Positions 26,306 to 34,442 of a DNA stretch of 42,679 bases are shown one piece after another (positions within the stretch are counted from its first letter, which is position 1; each line of letters begins with the position of its first letter). The DNA lies in NCBI GenBank assembly GCA_019639215.1, contig JAHBSH010000012.1:1-42679 (forward strand), given 5' to 3'. The translations under genes were made by a program, and so were the position numbers. Source of the stretch: Acidobacteriota bacterium. GTDB lineage: Bacteria > Acidobacteriota > Blastocatellia > Pyrinomonadales > Pyrinomonadaceae. The notes below the pieces were generated by a model. The model had not been told where the DNA came from, did no database searches, and worked only from the letters and a program-made list of their open reading frames with translations.

Positions 26306-27781
26306 TTATTCAGCAGCCTTCTTGGCTTTCTTCGGTGCGACCTTTTTAGCGGCGGCCGGCTTCTTTTCCTTCGGCTCCGCAACGGTTTCGCTTGTTTCGG
26401 CTTTGGCTTTAGCCTTTTTCTTAGGCTTTTCTTCTGTTTCAGCGTTTGATTCAACCGCTAAATTTTCATCTTGCCATTCGCCATCTGTGATCTTGGCATT
26501 CTCGATCAATGCTTCGATGGATTTTCTGGTGCGAAGATTATTTTCGATCGTACCGCTGCCGCCTTGCTTCTCCAGCGAATCACGGATCTCATCAGGCGTA
26601 ACGCGATAGTATTCCGCCATTTGAGCTATCTCATTGTCCACTTCTTCTTTATCGACAACTACCTTCTCCGCCTCTGCTACCTTTTCCAGAAGCATCGCAC
26701 CGCGAACATCACGTTCAGCCTGCGTCCTCATCTGCGTAAACGCCATCTGTACAAAATCATTCTGAACATTATTCAGGTCAACACCTTGACGCTGCAGATC
26801 CTGTGCAAAATTATTCAGAAGATTTCGTGCCTGATTTTCGATAAGTGCATTTGGCACTTCAAAAGTGTTGTCAGCGATCATTTTTTCGACCGCTTCATTG
26901 CGAAGGCGAGCATCAGCCTGTGACTTTGAATATGTCTCAAGATCAGCTCTCAGTTTTTTCCGAAGATCGGCAAGCGATTCGTAGCCTTCATCCAGACTCT
27001 TTGCCCACTCGTCGCTCGCTTCGGGCTTTTCCATTACGCCGACCGATTTCACTGTAGCTTTATAATGAACGGTCTTTCCTGCAAGCTCTTTCGAAGAAAA
27101 ATCCTCAGTATAACTGACAGAGAATTCCTTTTCATCGTCTTCGTTGACGCCTTCCAGATTTTCTGTGAATGAAGGATCTATCGCCTCTGAACCTAACGTG
27201 ATCTCGAGATCATTCGCACTTATCGGGTCACCGTTCGGATCATCTTCGAACCTTCCTTCCAGATCAACAACGACAGTATCACCATTCTGTGAAGCTCTTC
27301 CTTCAACAGGTATCAAGGCTGATTCACCCTGAAGCCTTTCCTCTATCAGTCTTTCAACTTCTGCATCATCAACAGGTTTTACACGCCTGACCAGTTCAAT
27401 ACCTTTATATTTCGGTTCGGGCAATTCCGGCATAACCTCTATGTGAGCATGGATCTTTATGGACTGTGAACCATTGACCTTTGCATTCTCTATGTCGTCC
27501 AGATGCAGATGCGGTTCTGCCAACGGCTGCAAGCCGTGTTCATTTATCGCTGAGGTGACCATGTCAGGCACCAGAAGCTGCAATACTTCCTGCTTTATCT
27601 CTTCTTTATACCTAATGCGTATGACATCCAGCGGTGCATAGCCCTTTCTAAATCCTGGAACACTTGCTCCATTTGCGTAACGGCGGCTTATCTTGTCATA
27701 AGCTTCCTTCAGTGATGCGGCATCGACCTCAATATGCAATTCGCGTTGGGTCGGTGAAATTTCTTTTACTTCGGTCTTCAT
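26306..27781 (-). CDS. tig: Trigger factor, ribosome-associated chaperone/prolyl isomerase
   Basis: Trigger factor binds the ribosomal exit tunnel and shields nascent chains. In this 491-residue protein the ribosome-binding domain (1-about 115) carries the signature SVPGFRKGYAPLDVI. An FKBP-type PPIase domain spans about 150-245 (NGDTVVVDLEGRFEDD to KTVHYKATVKSV). The arm/chaperone domain runs to about 435. The last about 50 residues are an extra Lys/Ala/Glu-rich tail (KKPAAAKKVAPKKAKKAAE) not found in E. coli trigger factor (432 residues). ATG 27781 is chosen because AGGAAAA lies at the right distance and the protein then begins MKTEVKEISPTQRELHIE as the family does; the open frame runs 16 codons further. 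It heads the tig-clpP-clpX cluster. Confidence 0.96.
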   Translation of the reverse strand: MKTEVKEISPTQRELHIEVDAASLKEAYDKISRRYANGASVPGFRKGYAPLDVIRIRYKEEIKQEVLQLLVPDMVTSAINEHGLQPLAEPHLHLDDIENAKVNGSQSIKIHAHIEVMPELPEPKYKGIELVRRVKPVDDAEVERLIEERLQGESALIPVEGRASQNGDTVVVDLEGRFEDDPNGDPISANDLEITLGSEAIDPSFTENLEGVNEDDEKEFSVSYTEDFSSKELAGKTVHYKATVKSVGVMEKPEASDEWAKSLDEGYESLADLRKKLRADLETYSKSQADARLRNEAVEKMIADNTFEVPNALIENQARNLLNNFAQDLQRQGVDLNNVQNDFVQMAFTQMRTQAERDVRGAMLLEKVAEAEKVVVDKEEVDNEIAQMAEYYRVTPDEIRDSLEKQGGSGTIENNLRTRKSIEALIENAKITDGEWQDENLAVESNAETEEKPKKKAKAKAETSETVAEPKEKKPAAAKKVAPKKAKKAAE

Positions 27782-27807
27782 TGATTTTCCTGTATTTCTC
27801 TGAAAAA

Positions 27808-27836
27808 AGAATAGCGAATGCTTGTGCAAAAGTCGA
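27808..27836 (-). promoter_or_regulatory. Candidate sigma-70 promoter of tig
   Basis: Minus-strand TCGACT (27836-27831, 4 of 6), a 17-base spacer and TATTCT (27813-27808, 4 of 6) would give a leader of about 20 bases before ATG 27781. Confidence 0.4.
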
Positions 27837-27871
27837 ATAGCCCTTCAAGTGCAAGCTGACCCAAAATTGAT

Positions 27872-27903
27872 AAAAGGCGAAGATCTAATCTCTTCGCCTC
27901 TTT
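27872..27903 (-). terminator. Intrinsic terminator of the secreted basic protein gene
   Basis: AGGCGAAGA (27875-27883) pairs perfectly with TCTTCGCCT (27891-27899). A minus-strand TTTT tract follows the stem. It insulates tig from the gene before it. Confidence 0.8.
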
Positions 27904-27942
27904 GATCCATATCACAACTCCAATATCAGGAACCTGTTGTGA

Positions 27943-28329
27943 TCAATCGTCCCATTCAACTGTAAACGAATATCTGTCAGCACCGCCTTTTGGGTCTTCA
28001 ACTCTGATGATGGTGGTGTAATTGTTTCGACGGCTAGGCTGCTGGATCACGCGTACCCTTCCGCGTCCATCATGTTTGTCCACGTCAGCATCCTGTCGGC
28101 GATTGCCCATTGAACGACCGTTGAAATTATACCTGGCGTCATTATATCTTTGGCCACGCATGGTCCTGACGGTTGCCCTGCGTCCTCGGATAACGATCTG
28201 GACATCCTGATCAACCGTTCCGGTCCAGTGAAATGTTTCACGCTGAGCCTGAGCCTCAGTAGCTGAAAATAAAAACAATGCAAAGAATGCAGCTGGCAAA
28301 GCAAAACCGGCTTTCTTCAAGAATCTCAT
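27943..28329 (-). CDS. Small secreted Arg-rich hypothetical protein
   Basis: I do not recognise this 128-residue protein. It has a clean signal peptide (hydrophobic ALPAAFFALFLFSATEAQAQ). The mature part of about 100 residues is rich in Arg, Asp and Tyr, with beta-like stretches (TFHW.GTVDQDVQIVIRGR at the start and ADRYSFTVEWDD at the end), suggesting a small beta-sandwich. The frame is open back through the tRNA-Leu gene, but ATG 28329 is the real start: AAGGAG lies just before it and the signal peptide begins there. It has its own terminator at 27872-27903. It may share a transcript with tRNA-Leu, 77 bases upstream. The function is unknown. Confidence 0.75.
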   Translation of the reverse strand: MRFLKKAGFALPAAFFALFLFSATEAQAQRETFHWTGTVDQDVQIVIRGRRATVRTMRGQRYNDARYNFNGRSMGNRRQDADVDKHDGRGRVRVIQQPSRRNNYTTIIRVEDPKGGADRYSFTVEWDD

Positions 28330-28406
28330 TTCGATAAACTCCTTTTCTAATGTACTGTATTCTGTTTTTGCCCTGAATGGACTGTAATTTGGAGAGCTGA
28401 GACTAA

Positions 28407-28491
28407 TGGTGCCGAGGGCGAGACTCGAACTCGCACGTCTTTCGACGCTAGATCCTAAGTCTAGTGCGTCTGCCAATTTCGCCACCTCGGC
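28407..28491 (-). tRNA. tRNA-Leu (anticodon TAG), CCA encoded
   Basis: The 85-base class II tRNA has acceptor GCCGAGG paired with CCTCGGC, anticodon stem CTAGA/TCTAG with loop CTTAGGA giving anticodon TAG, a long variable arm and T-arm GTTCGAGTC. Discriminator A is followed by encoded CCA. Confidence 0.96.
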
Positions 28492-28499
28492 ACATTGTC

Positions 28500-28528
28500 A
28501 ATAGACCTTTTACTCCTATTCATTTCAA
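28500..28528 (-). promoter_or_regulatory. Candidate promoter of tRNA-Leu
   Basis: Minus-strand TTGAAA (28528-28523, 5 of 6), 17 bases and TCTATT (28505-28500, 4 of 6). The predicted start would be only about two bases before the tRNA, which is tight, so the call is weak. Confidence 0.3.
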
Positions 28529-28582
28529 GAGAGTAAGGCCATTCATAAAAATCTACCTAATCCTGTGTGGAAAGTCTAGCCG

Positions 28583-28843
28583 CTATTTCTTCAAATATTT
28601 ACGGTCGTAATCTTCCCAAGAGAGTGAGTAGTCCCTGCTTTCGATCTCAGCAAACACAGAACTGTCTATCTGTTTGTTTTTGCCGCGTGTCAGCAGCTTG
28701 TAGCCGCCATAACCGATAGCACCAACAACTGCCAGCCAAAATGCATACCCAAGCAAGGCCCAGACCACACCAAATAGCCAAAACATCAGCATTACGCCGA
28801 AAACAATACCCAATAAAGCCAGAATTATCTTGATGATCTTCAT
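28583..28843 (-). CDS. Small membrane protein, unknown
   Basis: An 86-residue protein with two close hydrophobic stretches (about 4-28 and 31-50, separated by a short turn), then a basic/acidic cytosolic tail of about 35 residues (LLTRGKNKQ and SLSWEDYDRKYLKK). I recognise no family. ATG 28843 is well supported by GGAGGT eight to nine bases upstream. It stands alone upstream of tRNA-Leu, divergent from murE. Confidence 0.7.
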   Translation of the reverse strand: MKIIKIILALLGIVFGVMLMFWLFGVVWALLGYAFWLAVVGAIGYGGYKLLTRGKNKQIDSSVFAEIESRDYSLSWEDYDRKYLKK

Positions 28844-28915
28844 TGTCGAATACCTCCGCGTCAGATTGTTATACGAATACTGCTCGTCGATGTTCTGTAA
28901 AATCTATCGCTGTCG

Positions 28916-28921
28916 TATAAT
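28916..28921 (+). promoter_or_regulatory. Candidate -10 box of murE
   Basis: A perfect TATAAT lies 66 bases before ATG 28987. The -35 region (around 28893) is poor, so this is a partial promoter call. Confidence 0.35.
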
Positions 28922-28986
28922 CTGACACAAAGCTCGAAACTGTCTCTGATAACTTTTTCAGAGGCTTTTACAGGCAGCTCAGCAGA

Positions 28987-30507
28987 ATGAACAACATAAA
29001 AGAACTTGCACAAGAATTAGGCTCTATTACATCTGACAGCGAATTTGCGGGAGAGTCGGTACTCGATGTGACCCATGATTCGCGACACGTCCGAAGCGGC
29101 ACGTTGTTCGTGGCAATAAAGGGCTCCACGGTTGATGGACATCGTTTTATTGATGATGTTATGCGTCGCGGTGCAGCAGGCATTATTTCGGAATACGATC
29201 CACCTGAAAGTTTTTCTGGCGTTTGGCTGAAAGTTGAGGACGCTCGGCATGCTTTGGCAAAGGCGGCTGCGGTCATTCATGGTGATCCCTCTGCAAAACT
29301 TGACCTTGTAGGTATAACCGGAACTAACGGGAAAACAACAACGACCTATCTTTGTTATTCCCTTGCTGAGGCAGCAGGGGTTAAACCCGCCATGCTAACA
29401 ACGGTTGAATACAGGATCGGTGACGAATCGGAAGAAGCGGTTCGGACAACGCCCGAAGCAAGCGACACCAACCGGTTCCTTGGCCGTGCCGTTGATGCCG
29501 GATGCGGTTTTGCCGCGATGGAAGCATCATCTCAGGCGATCGACCTTCACCGTTGTGACAGTCTGCATTTTCGTGTAGCGATCTTTACAAATCTGACAAC
29601 CGACCACCTCGACTACCATCACACGATGGAAAATTACTTTGACGCCAAGAAGAAATTGTTTGATGGCAGCCTTGGCGAAAAACCCGGAGCAAGCGTCGTA
29701 AATATCGATGACGAATGGGGAGTGAAGCTCGCCGGTCAACTGAGAGCTAATGGACAGAAAGTCATCACTTTCAGTCAAAATAACGACTCATCGGAAGCTA
29801 AGGTGCTTGATCCTGCTCATCATCTTTCGGCAAATGACATAGAGGTCTCGCTTCTCTCTGGCACGTCTTTCACACTCAAAACACCTTCAGGCGAACGCCG
29901 CGTAACGTCTCCGCTTGTCGGAAAGCCGCACGTTTACAACATGCTGGCGGCATCTGCGGCGGCGTTAGAATTAGGCTATGAACTTGACGATATTGTAAGG
30001 GGCTTGTCTGGCTGCGTGGGTGCTCCGGGGCGTTTCGAGCTTGTTCCGCACAATGGCGACTTTGCCGTGATCGTCGATTATGCACACACTGACGATGCTC
30101 TTTTGAACACATTGAAAACCGCCAGAGCTTTGACCGAAGGGCGGGTAATTACAGTTTTCGGCTGCGGAGGAGATCGTGACAAGACAAAACGCAAACCAAT
30201 GGGACGCATAGCCGGCGACTATAGCGAACTTGCGATACTGACATCAGACAATCCGCGAACTGAGGACCCGATGAAGATCATTGCTGATGTTGAAGCCGGC
30301 GTTAAAGAGACGGATACTGAAGCGTTCATAATTCCAGACCGCCGCGAAGCAATAAATACTGCCATCAAAAATGCAAAAACCGGCGATGTGGTCATTATCG
30401 CCGGAAAAGGACATGAAACCTATCAGATAATTGGTGATGAAAAATTTGATTTTGACGACCGAGAGGTGGCAAAAGCTGCGTTGAAAACCCGTGAAGAACT
30501 AAGCTAG
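28987..30507 (+). CDS. murE: UDP-MurNAc-L-Ala-D-Glu:meso-diaminopimelate ligase (MurE)
   Basis: MurE adds the third residue to the peptidoglycan stem peptide in the cytosol. The 506-residue protein has the N-terminal UDP-MurNAc domain (DSRHVRSGTLFVAIKG), the ATP-binding loop GTNGKTTTT at 112-120, the central ATFTNLT.DHLDYHHTM-like segment (IFTNLTTDHLDYHHT), and GRFELV plus VDYAHTDDALLN near 345-370. The DNPR motif at 421-424 selects meso-diaminopimelate rather than lysine. GKGHETYQ near the C-terminus is also intact. The length is typical. It lies alone here, not in a dcw cluster, between a small membrane gene and a converging PilZ gene. The ribosome binding site is weak. Confidence 0.97.
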   Translation: MNNIKELAQELGSITSDSEFAGESVLDVTHDSRHVRSGTLFVAIKGSTVDGHRFIDDVMRRGAAGIISEYDPPESFSGVWLKVEDARHALAKAAAVIHGDPSAKLDLVGITGTNGKTTTTYLCYSLAEAAGVKPAMLTTVEYRIGDESEEAVRTTPEASDTNRFLGRAVDAGCGFAAMEASSQAIDLHRCDSLHFRVAIFTNLTTDHLDYHHTMENYFDAKKKLFDGSLGEKPGASVVNIDDEWGVKLAGQLRANGQKVITFSQNNDSSEAKVLDPAHHLSANDIEVSLLSGTSFTLKTPSGERRVTSPLVGKPHVYNMLAASAAALELGYELDDIVRGLSGCVGAPGRFELVPHNGDFAVIVDYAHTDDALLNTLKTARALTEGRVITVFGCGGDRDKTKRKPMGRIAGDYSELAILTSDNPRTEDPMKIIADVEAGVKETDTEAFIIPDRREAINTAIKNAKTGDVVIIAGKGHETYQIIGDEKFDFDDREVAKAALKTREELS

Positions 30508-30520
30508 CTCTACAATATAT

Positions 30521-30856
30521 TTATTCTGAAGCTTCTTTGTGCTTTGCGATAAAGTCTTCTATGAACGCCTTCTCTTTTTCTCCGACATCTATGAATCGGG
30601 CTGCAAACCCGATCTCAAAAACATGATTCGTAACTTCACCTGCGAGTCTTATAGAATCGCCTGTGCTGCCGGGCAGATAAACATAAACACGTTCACCCTC
30701 AGCAAAATCGCCGGATGCCATTACGAAACAGCCCTCGGGGCTAATGTCGCTTAGCGTACCGCTGTTGCGGCCCGTGTGATTTTCCCATTCGATATCGACG
30801 GTCATCCTATATCGCTCTGATGACCGCCGTTCCATACCGCTTCGCCTATCTGTCAT
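30521..30856 (-). CDS. PilZ-domain c-di-GMP-binding protein
   Basis: A 111-residue single-domain PilZ protein. The c-di-GMP-binding signature is present: R-x3-R as Arg11-Ser-Ser-Glu-Arg15, and D-x-S-x2-G as Asp37-Ile-Ser-Pro-Glu-Gly42. The beta-barrel pattern (VYVYLPG, IRLAGEVTNH, EIGFAARFID) follows, with a C-terminal helix (EKAFIEDFIAKHK). It should act in the cytosol as a c-di-GMP receptor. Its first 11 bases overlap the end of the upstream permease gene, indicating translational coupling. The Arg-rich start (MTDRRSGMERR) also leaves Met8 as a possible start. It is convergent with murE, with only 13 bases between and no terminator seen. The target process is unknown. Confidence 0.9.
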   Translation of the reverse strand: MTDRRSGMERRSSERYRMTVDIEWENHTGRNSGTLSDISPEGCFVMASGDFAEGERVYVYLPGSTGDSIRLAGEVTNHVFEIGFAARFIDVGEKEKAFIEDFIAKHKEASE

Positions 30857-32348
30857 CTCCCAAAACCTCTTCTAGAACCTCGTCATCGGCAGGACCGCCG
30901 TTGTTTCGGCTCGTAAAATAGAAATAGAAAGGCAACCCAAGCAAGATAAGGCCAATGCCTATCATGGAGCTTGTTGTGTCGTCATACAGGGTCTGGCCTA
31001 ACAGCCATGCTGTTACAAGAAGGAAGATAATAGGAATGACCGGATATCCCCAAGTTTTGTACGGCCGTTCCGCATCAGGGTAACGCTTTCTGAAAATGAA
31101 TACAGAGGCCGTTATCAACGCATAGAAAATGAATGACCCGAAAACGGTATAGTTGGTCAATGCGTCAAATGAACCGGAAAGAGTAAGAATGCTGGCCCAT
31201 ACTCCCTGAAGCAACAACGCATTGAGCGGGATGCTGTTGGCGGTCAGTTTTCCGAATGTTTTGAATAGCAGACCGTCCTTCGCCATTGCATACGGTATCC
31301 TTGCCCCGGCGAGAGTAGATGTGTGCAGTGAACCGAGCGCAGATAGCATAAGGCCTATCGTGAAGATTGCCACAGCTACACCAGCCAGCATGTTCGCACC
31401 ATCACCGGATGCAAACCTCTCCGCAACCACTTGGGCGACGGCCTTGTCACCATCGACCGATGCTATCGCGAGCGGGTCGAGAACATAAAAATATGAGATG
31501 TGAACCAGCGAATAAAGAAGCATGATCAGGACGGTACTGCCGATGATCGCTCTTGGGATGTTCCTGTTCGGATCTTTAACTTCTCCGGCGACGAATGTCA
31601 GCTGATTCCATCCGTCATAACCCCACAAAGCCCCCAACATTGCTGCCGCAAACCCTGCAAAGAACGAATACTCTCCTGAACCGAACCGCTGTGCAGCGGC
31701 GACGTCAGTACATGCCGCACCCGCCGCATCCATTGAAAAGTGTGAGAACGTGCCGTCACTGACAAAGATAAACGCTCCGACACCGACAAGAGCAACCAGG
31801 CCGATCTTAACAAATGTAAGAACGGTGGCTATCTGTCCGCCAATCGCGACAGATGCTGAATTCAACGTCGTAAATATGACGATCGCCATGATAGCCACGA
31901 TTTGAAGCGTTGATATTTCAAATGTGCCGCCAAATAGTGGAACCGAAAGCAAGACCTTGCTTAGCTCGTTATCGAGATATGTGTTGAGCACCATCGCAAA
32001 AGCTACTGCAAGAGCAGCCATCGCACCGGCCTTGGCTATGAATATCTGCATCCAGCCGTAAAGGAAGCTGGATATACGACCATAAGCATCACGAAGAATT
32101 ACGTATTCTGCACCGGCATGTGGCCGCATTGATGTCAATTCTGCATAGGTAAGAGCTCCTGCCAAAGCTAACAGTCCGGCAGCAACCCAGGCCAGTACGA
32201 CCCAGCCCGGCGTACCCACGTTACAAGTCATCACCCTTGCCTTAAAAAAGACGCCGGTTCCTATAACGTTCCCTATGATGATCGAGGCGGCAGCCAGAAG
32301 GCCCAGTCCGCGAACGAGATTGTACTTTTCGTTGTTTCCAAGGGTCAT
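30846..32348 (-). CDS. APC-superfamily amino acid permease
   Basis: A 500-residue inner-membrane transporter with about 12 hydrophobic segments. The first helix has the APC substrate/ion motif GNVIGTGVFFKA, and helix 3 carries YAELTSMRPHAGAEYVILRDAYG, both typical of LAT/APC exchangers. GALWGYDGWNQLTFVAGEVKDPNRNIPRAI in the middle is the usual helix 6 region. An extra loop with Cys and acidic residues follows helix 5. Substrate specificity cannot be read, though neutral amino acids are usual for this subfamily. The C-terminus is short and acidic. It overlaps the PilZ gene by 11 bases, so the pair is one operon. It is divergent from pabB. Confidence 0.92.
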   Translation of the reverse strand: MTLGNNEKYNLVRGLGLLAAASIIIGNVIGTGVFFKARVMTCNVGTPGWVVLAWVAAGLLALAGALTYAELTSMRPHAGAEYVILRDAYGRISSFLYGWMQIFIAKAGAMAALAVAFAMVLNTYLDNELSKVLLSVPLFGGTFEISTLQIVAIMAIVIFTTLNSASVAIGGQIATVLTFVKIGLVALVGVGAFIFVSDGTFSHFSMDAAGAACTDVAAAQRFGSGEYSFFAGFAAAMLGALWGYDGWNQLTFVAGEVKDPNRNIPRAIIGSTVLIMLLYSLVHISYFYVLDPLAIASVDGDKAVAQVVAERFASGDGANMLAGVAVAIFTIGLMLSALGSLHTSTLAGARIPYAMAKDGLLFKTFGKLTANSIPLNALLLQGVWASILTLSGSFDALTNYTVFGSFIFYALITASVFIFRKRYPDAERPYKTWGYPVIPIIFLLVTAWLLGQTLYDDTTSSMIGIGLILLGLPFYFYFTSRNNGGPADDEVLEEVLGDDR

Positions 32349-32509
32349 ATTCGCTTTTTACTTTTGCCGGGAGAAGTTTTTGATCTGGTGTATATTACGC
32401 CAAAACAGCGTTTATTGGAAATGAAAATATCAAGAAATGACCGATATTGCACAGCATTAGATACCGTATCGAGTGTCTGAACCTTACTCCATGCTAAAAT
32501 TACGGACAA

Positions 32510-33811
32510 ATGCTTCTAAACATTGCGGCAGATGATCTATTATTCGCAGCTCTCCGGCTTTCTCGTGAGCGTCGTGTCGCAGTATTGGACAGCTGCGGTA
32601 TAAAGAACCTCGGATCAAGATCTCTGATCGTAGGCATCGAACCGGCAGATGTCCTTGAATTCTTTGAAGACGAGGACGACATTCCTGAAAAGATAGCGGA
32701 AAAGGTCAGGTCTGAGGGCCTTGCGGCAATTGTGACCCTATCATATGACCTCGGACGGTCGATGATCTTACCGCGAAATGTTCATGCGTCTGCCAGCCAA
32801 ACAACAGAACCGCTTGCTTACGCCGCATTTTTCGAATCACTTGTCGTTCACGACTACATTTCCGGCATTACCCGCATTTGCGGCCGCACATCAAGCGCAG
32901 AGCAAATAACCGATCTGCTGATCAATGATTCATCCAAATGGCCTGTTCCCGATCCTTCTCCGGAAATTGCCACTTCGAATTTTTCTCAGGAAACGTATGT
33001 TGATGCGATCCTTGAGATTCAGGAAGAGATCAGAAACGGAAACACTTATCAGACGAATCTTACACAGCGATTTTCGGTGCAATTACCTGACGACTCGGAT
33101 CCGCGTGATATTTTCCTCAGGCTTCGTCGTGATCATCCCGCTCCTTTTGCTGCGTTCATTGCCAGAGGCAATTCCAACGTGATCTCAGCATCGCCCGAAA
33201 GACTCGTAAAGATCGCCGACCACAAAATATCTGCTTCACCTATAAAAGGAACACGTCCACGAGGAAAGAATCTTGAGGATGACCTTCGGCTTCAGAATGA
33301 ATTACTGACAAGCCTCAAGGATCGGGCTGAAAATACGATGATCGTCGATCTGCTTCGGAACGATCTGGGCAGAATATGTGAATTTGGCAGCGTCACTGTT
33401 GAAAAGCTTTGCGATCTGGAGACTCATCCTACGCTTTTTCATCTCGTTTCAACCATCAACGGAAAGATTAGAGAAGGAATCGGCTTTGCGGATGTGGTGA
33501 GAGCTGTTTTTCCTTGCGGTTCAATAACAGGCGCACCTAAACGAAGTACGATGCAGATAATCGACAGGTTGGAACCTGACTCGCGCGGGCTTTCGATGGG
33601 ATCAATAGGAATTATTGTACCCGAAGGATTTGATGGTCTTTCACCAATGATCGACCTGAGCGTAGCAATCAGGACAATGGTTGAACAAAACGGGAACGTA
33701 ACTTTTAATGTTGGCGGGGGCATCGTTATCGACAGCATTCCAGAGCTTGAATATGACGAATCCCTCTTGAAAGCTAAGGCACTGCTGTCCGCACTCGGCG
33801 TAGAGACGTAG
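32510..33811 (+). CDS. pabB: Aminodeoxychorismate synthase component I (PabB)
   Basis: PabB converts chorismate, with ammonia supplied by PabA, to 4-amino-4-deoxychorismate for folate. The 433-residue protein has the chorismate-binding core at about 160-430: GNTYQTNLTQRFSV, SASPERLVKI, ENTMIVDLLRNDLGRI and FPCGSITGAPKRSTMQII. The diagnostic Lys246 in PIKGT is present; anthranilate synthase TrpE has Ala there, so PabB is preferred. The about 150-residue N-terminal domain is divergent. pabA and pabC are not adjacent. The start at ATG 32510 has only a weak GGA before it. Its product branches from the chorismate made by aroC, located 7 kb away. Confidence 0.9.
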   Translation: MLLNIAADDLLFAALRLSRERRVAVLDSCGIKNLGSRSLIVGIEPADVLEFFEDEDDIPEKIAEKVRSEGLAAIVTLSYDLGRSMILPRNVHASASQTTEPLAYAAFFESLVVHDYISGITRICGRTSSAEQITDLLINDSSKWPVPDPSPEIATSNFSQETYVDAILEIQEEIRNGNTYQTNLTQRFSVQLPDDSDPRDIFLRLRRDHPAPFAAFIARGNSNVISASPERLVKIADHKISASPIKGTRPRGKNLEDDLRLQNELLTSLKDRAENTMIVDLLRNDLGRICEFGSVTVEKLCDLETHPTLFHLVSTINGKIREGIGFADVVRAVFPCGSITGAPKRSTMQIIDRLEPDSRGLSMGSIGIIVPEGFDGLSPMIDLSVAIRTMVEQNGNVTFNVGGGIVIDSIPELEYDESLLKAKALLSALGVET

Positions 33812-33873
33812 ATCTCACGGGAACTTTTTCCTCAATTTTGTGTCTAAAGAGATGAAAAGGAGGAATTTGTCCG

Positions 33874-34326
33874 ATGATCCGACCAGATATCAATGTCACA
33901 CCGCTGATCGACGTTCTTCTCGTACTTCTGATCATTTTTATGATCATCACACCGGAAAAGTCCGCGAGCATGAATGCTCGTGTACCTTCGGAACCCAAGA
34001 ATATTAAAAATGTATTGCCTGATCCGTTAACCCTGATAGTTTCGATCAACGATGATTCATCCATCACATTAAATTCAACGCCGCTTGAAGCTTCTGTTTC
34101 ATCACCCGATGCGTTGATAAGCAAACTAAGCGAAGTATTCACAGAAAGAACTCGTAAAATTGTTTATGCAAATACAAATGAAGGCGAACCTCGGAGAATA
34201 GAAAAGACGGTTTTTATAAAAGCTCCTAGTTCGATTGATTACGGGAGCGTTGCCAAGGTGATAGATGCTGTTCGCATGGCTGGGGCCGAGCCGATAAGTC
34301 TTCAGATCGACAACATCCCCAATTAA
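33874..34326 (+). CDS. ExbD/TolR-like protein
   Basis: A 150-residue proton-channel component. ExbD/TolR uses the proton gradient to drive TonB- or Tol-dependent work at the outer membrane. The N-terminal signature INVTPLIDVLLVLLIIFMI contains the single membrane helix with the essential Asp (Asp13). The cytosolic N-terminus is unusually short (about ten residues). The periplasmic domain of about 120 residues follows, including an extra polar stretch (ANTNEGEPRRIEKTVF) before the usual last part YGSVAKVIDAVRMAGAEPISL. AAGGAGG gives an excellent ribosome binding site. No exbB/tolQ or tonB gene is nearby, so the partner must lie elsewhere. It follows pabB by 62 bases. Confidence 0.9.
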   Translation: MIRPDINVTPLIDVLLVLLIIFMIITPEKSASMNARVPSEPKNIKNVLPDPLTLIVSINDDSSITLNSTPLEASVSSPDALISKLSEVFTERTRKIVYANTNEGEPRRIEKTVFIKAPSSIDYGSVAKVIDAVRMAGAEPISLQIDNIPN

Positions 34327-34442
34327 CTGTCGTGTTTCTTGTTGAAGTGACGTAATACGACTATGTTATAATTCTCGGCGTCGAATAACGAGGAAATTGT
34401 TCGGCGCTTCCTTTTTAGAATTTGGCATCTAACCTCTCGTAG

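Noticed and set aside
26251-26454. Lys/Arg-rich 67-codon frame overlapping the tig 3' end
   Set aside because: It is a frame-shifted shadow of the Lys/Ala-rich trigger factor tail.
28330-28485. N-terminal extension of the small secreted protein through the tRNA-Leu gene
   Set aside because: It is the tRNA sequence read as codons (MAKLADALDLGSS...). A ribosome binding site and signal peptide place the start at 28329.
32349-32509. Riboswitch or attenuator between the APC permease and pabB
   Set aside because: No conserved aptamer motif, leader peptide or terminator/antiterminator pair was visible.
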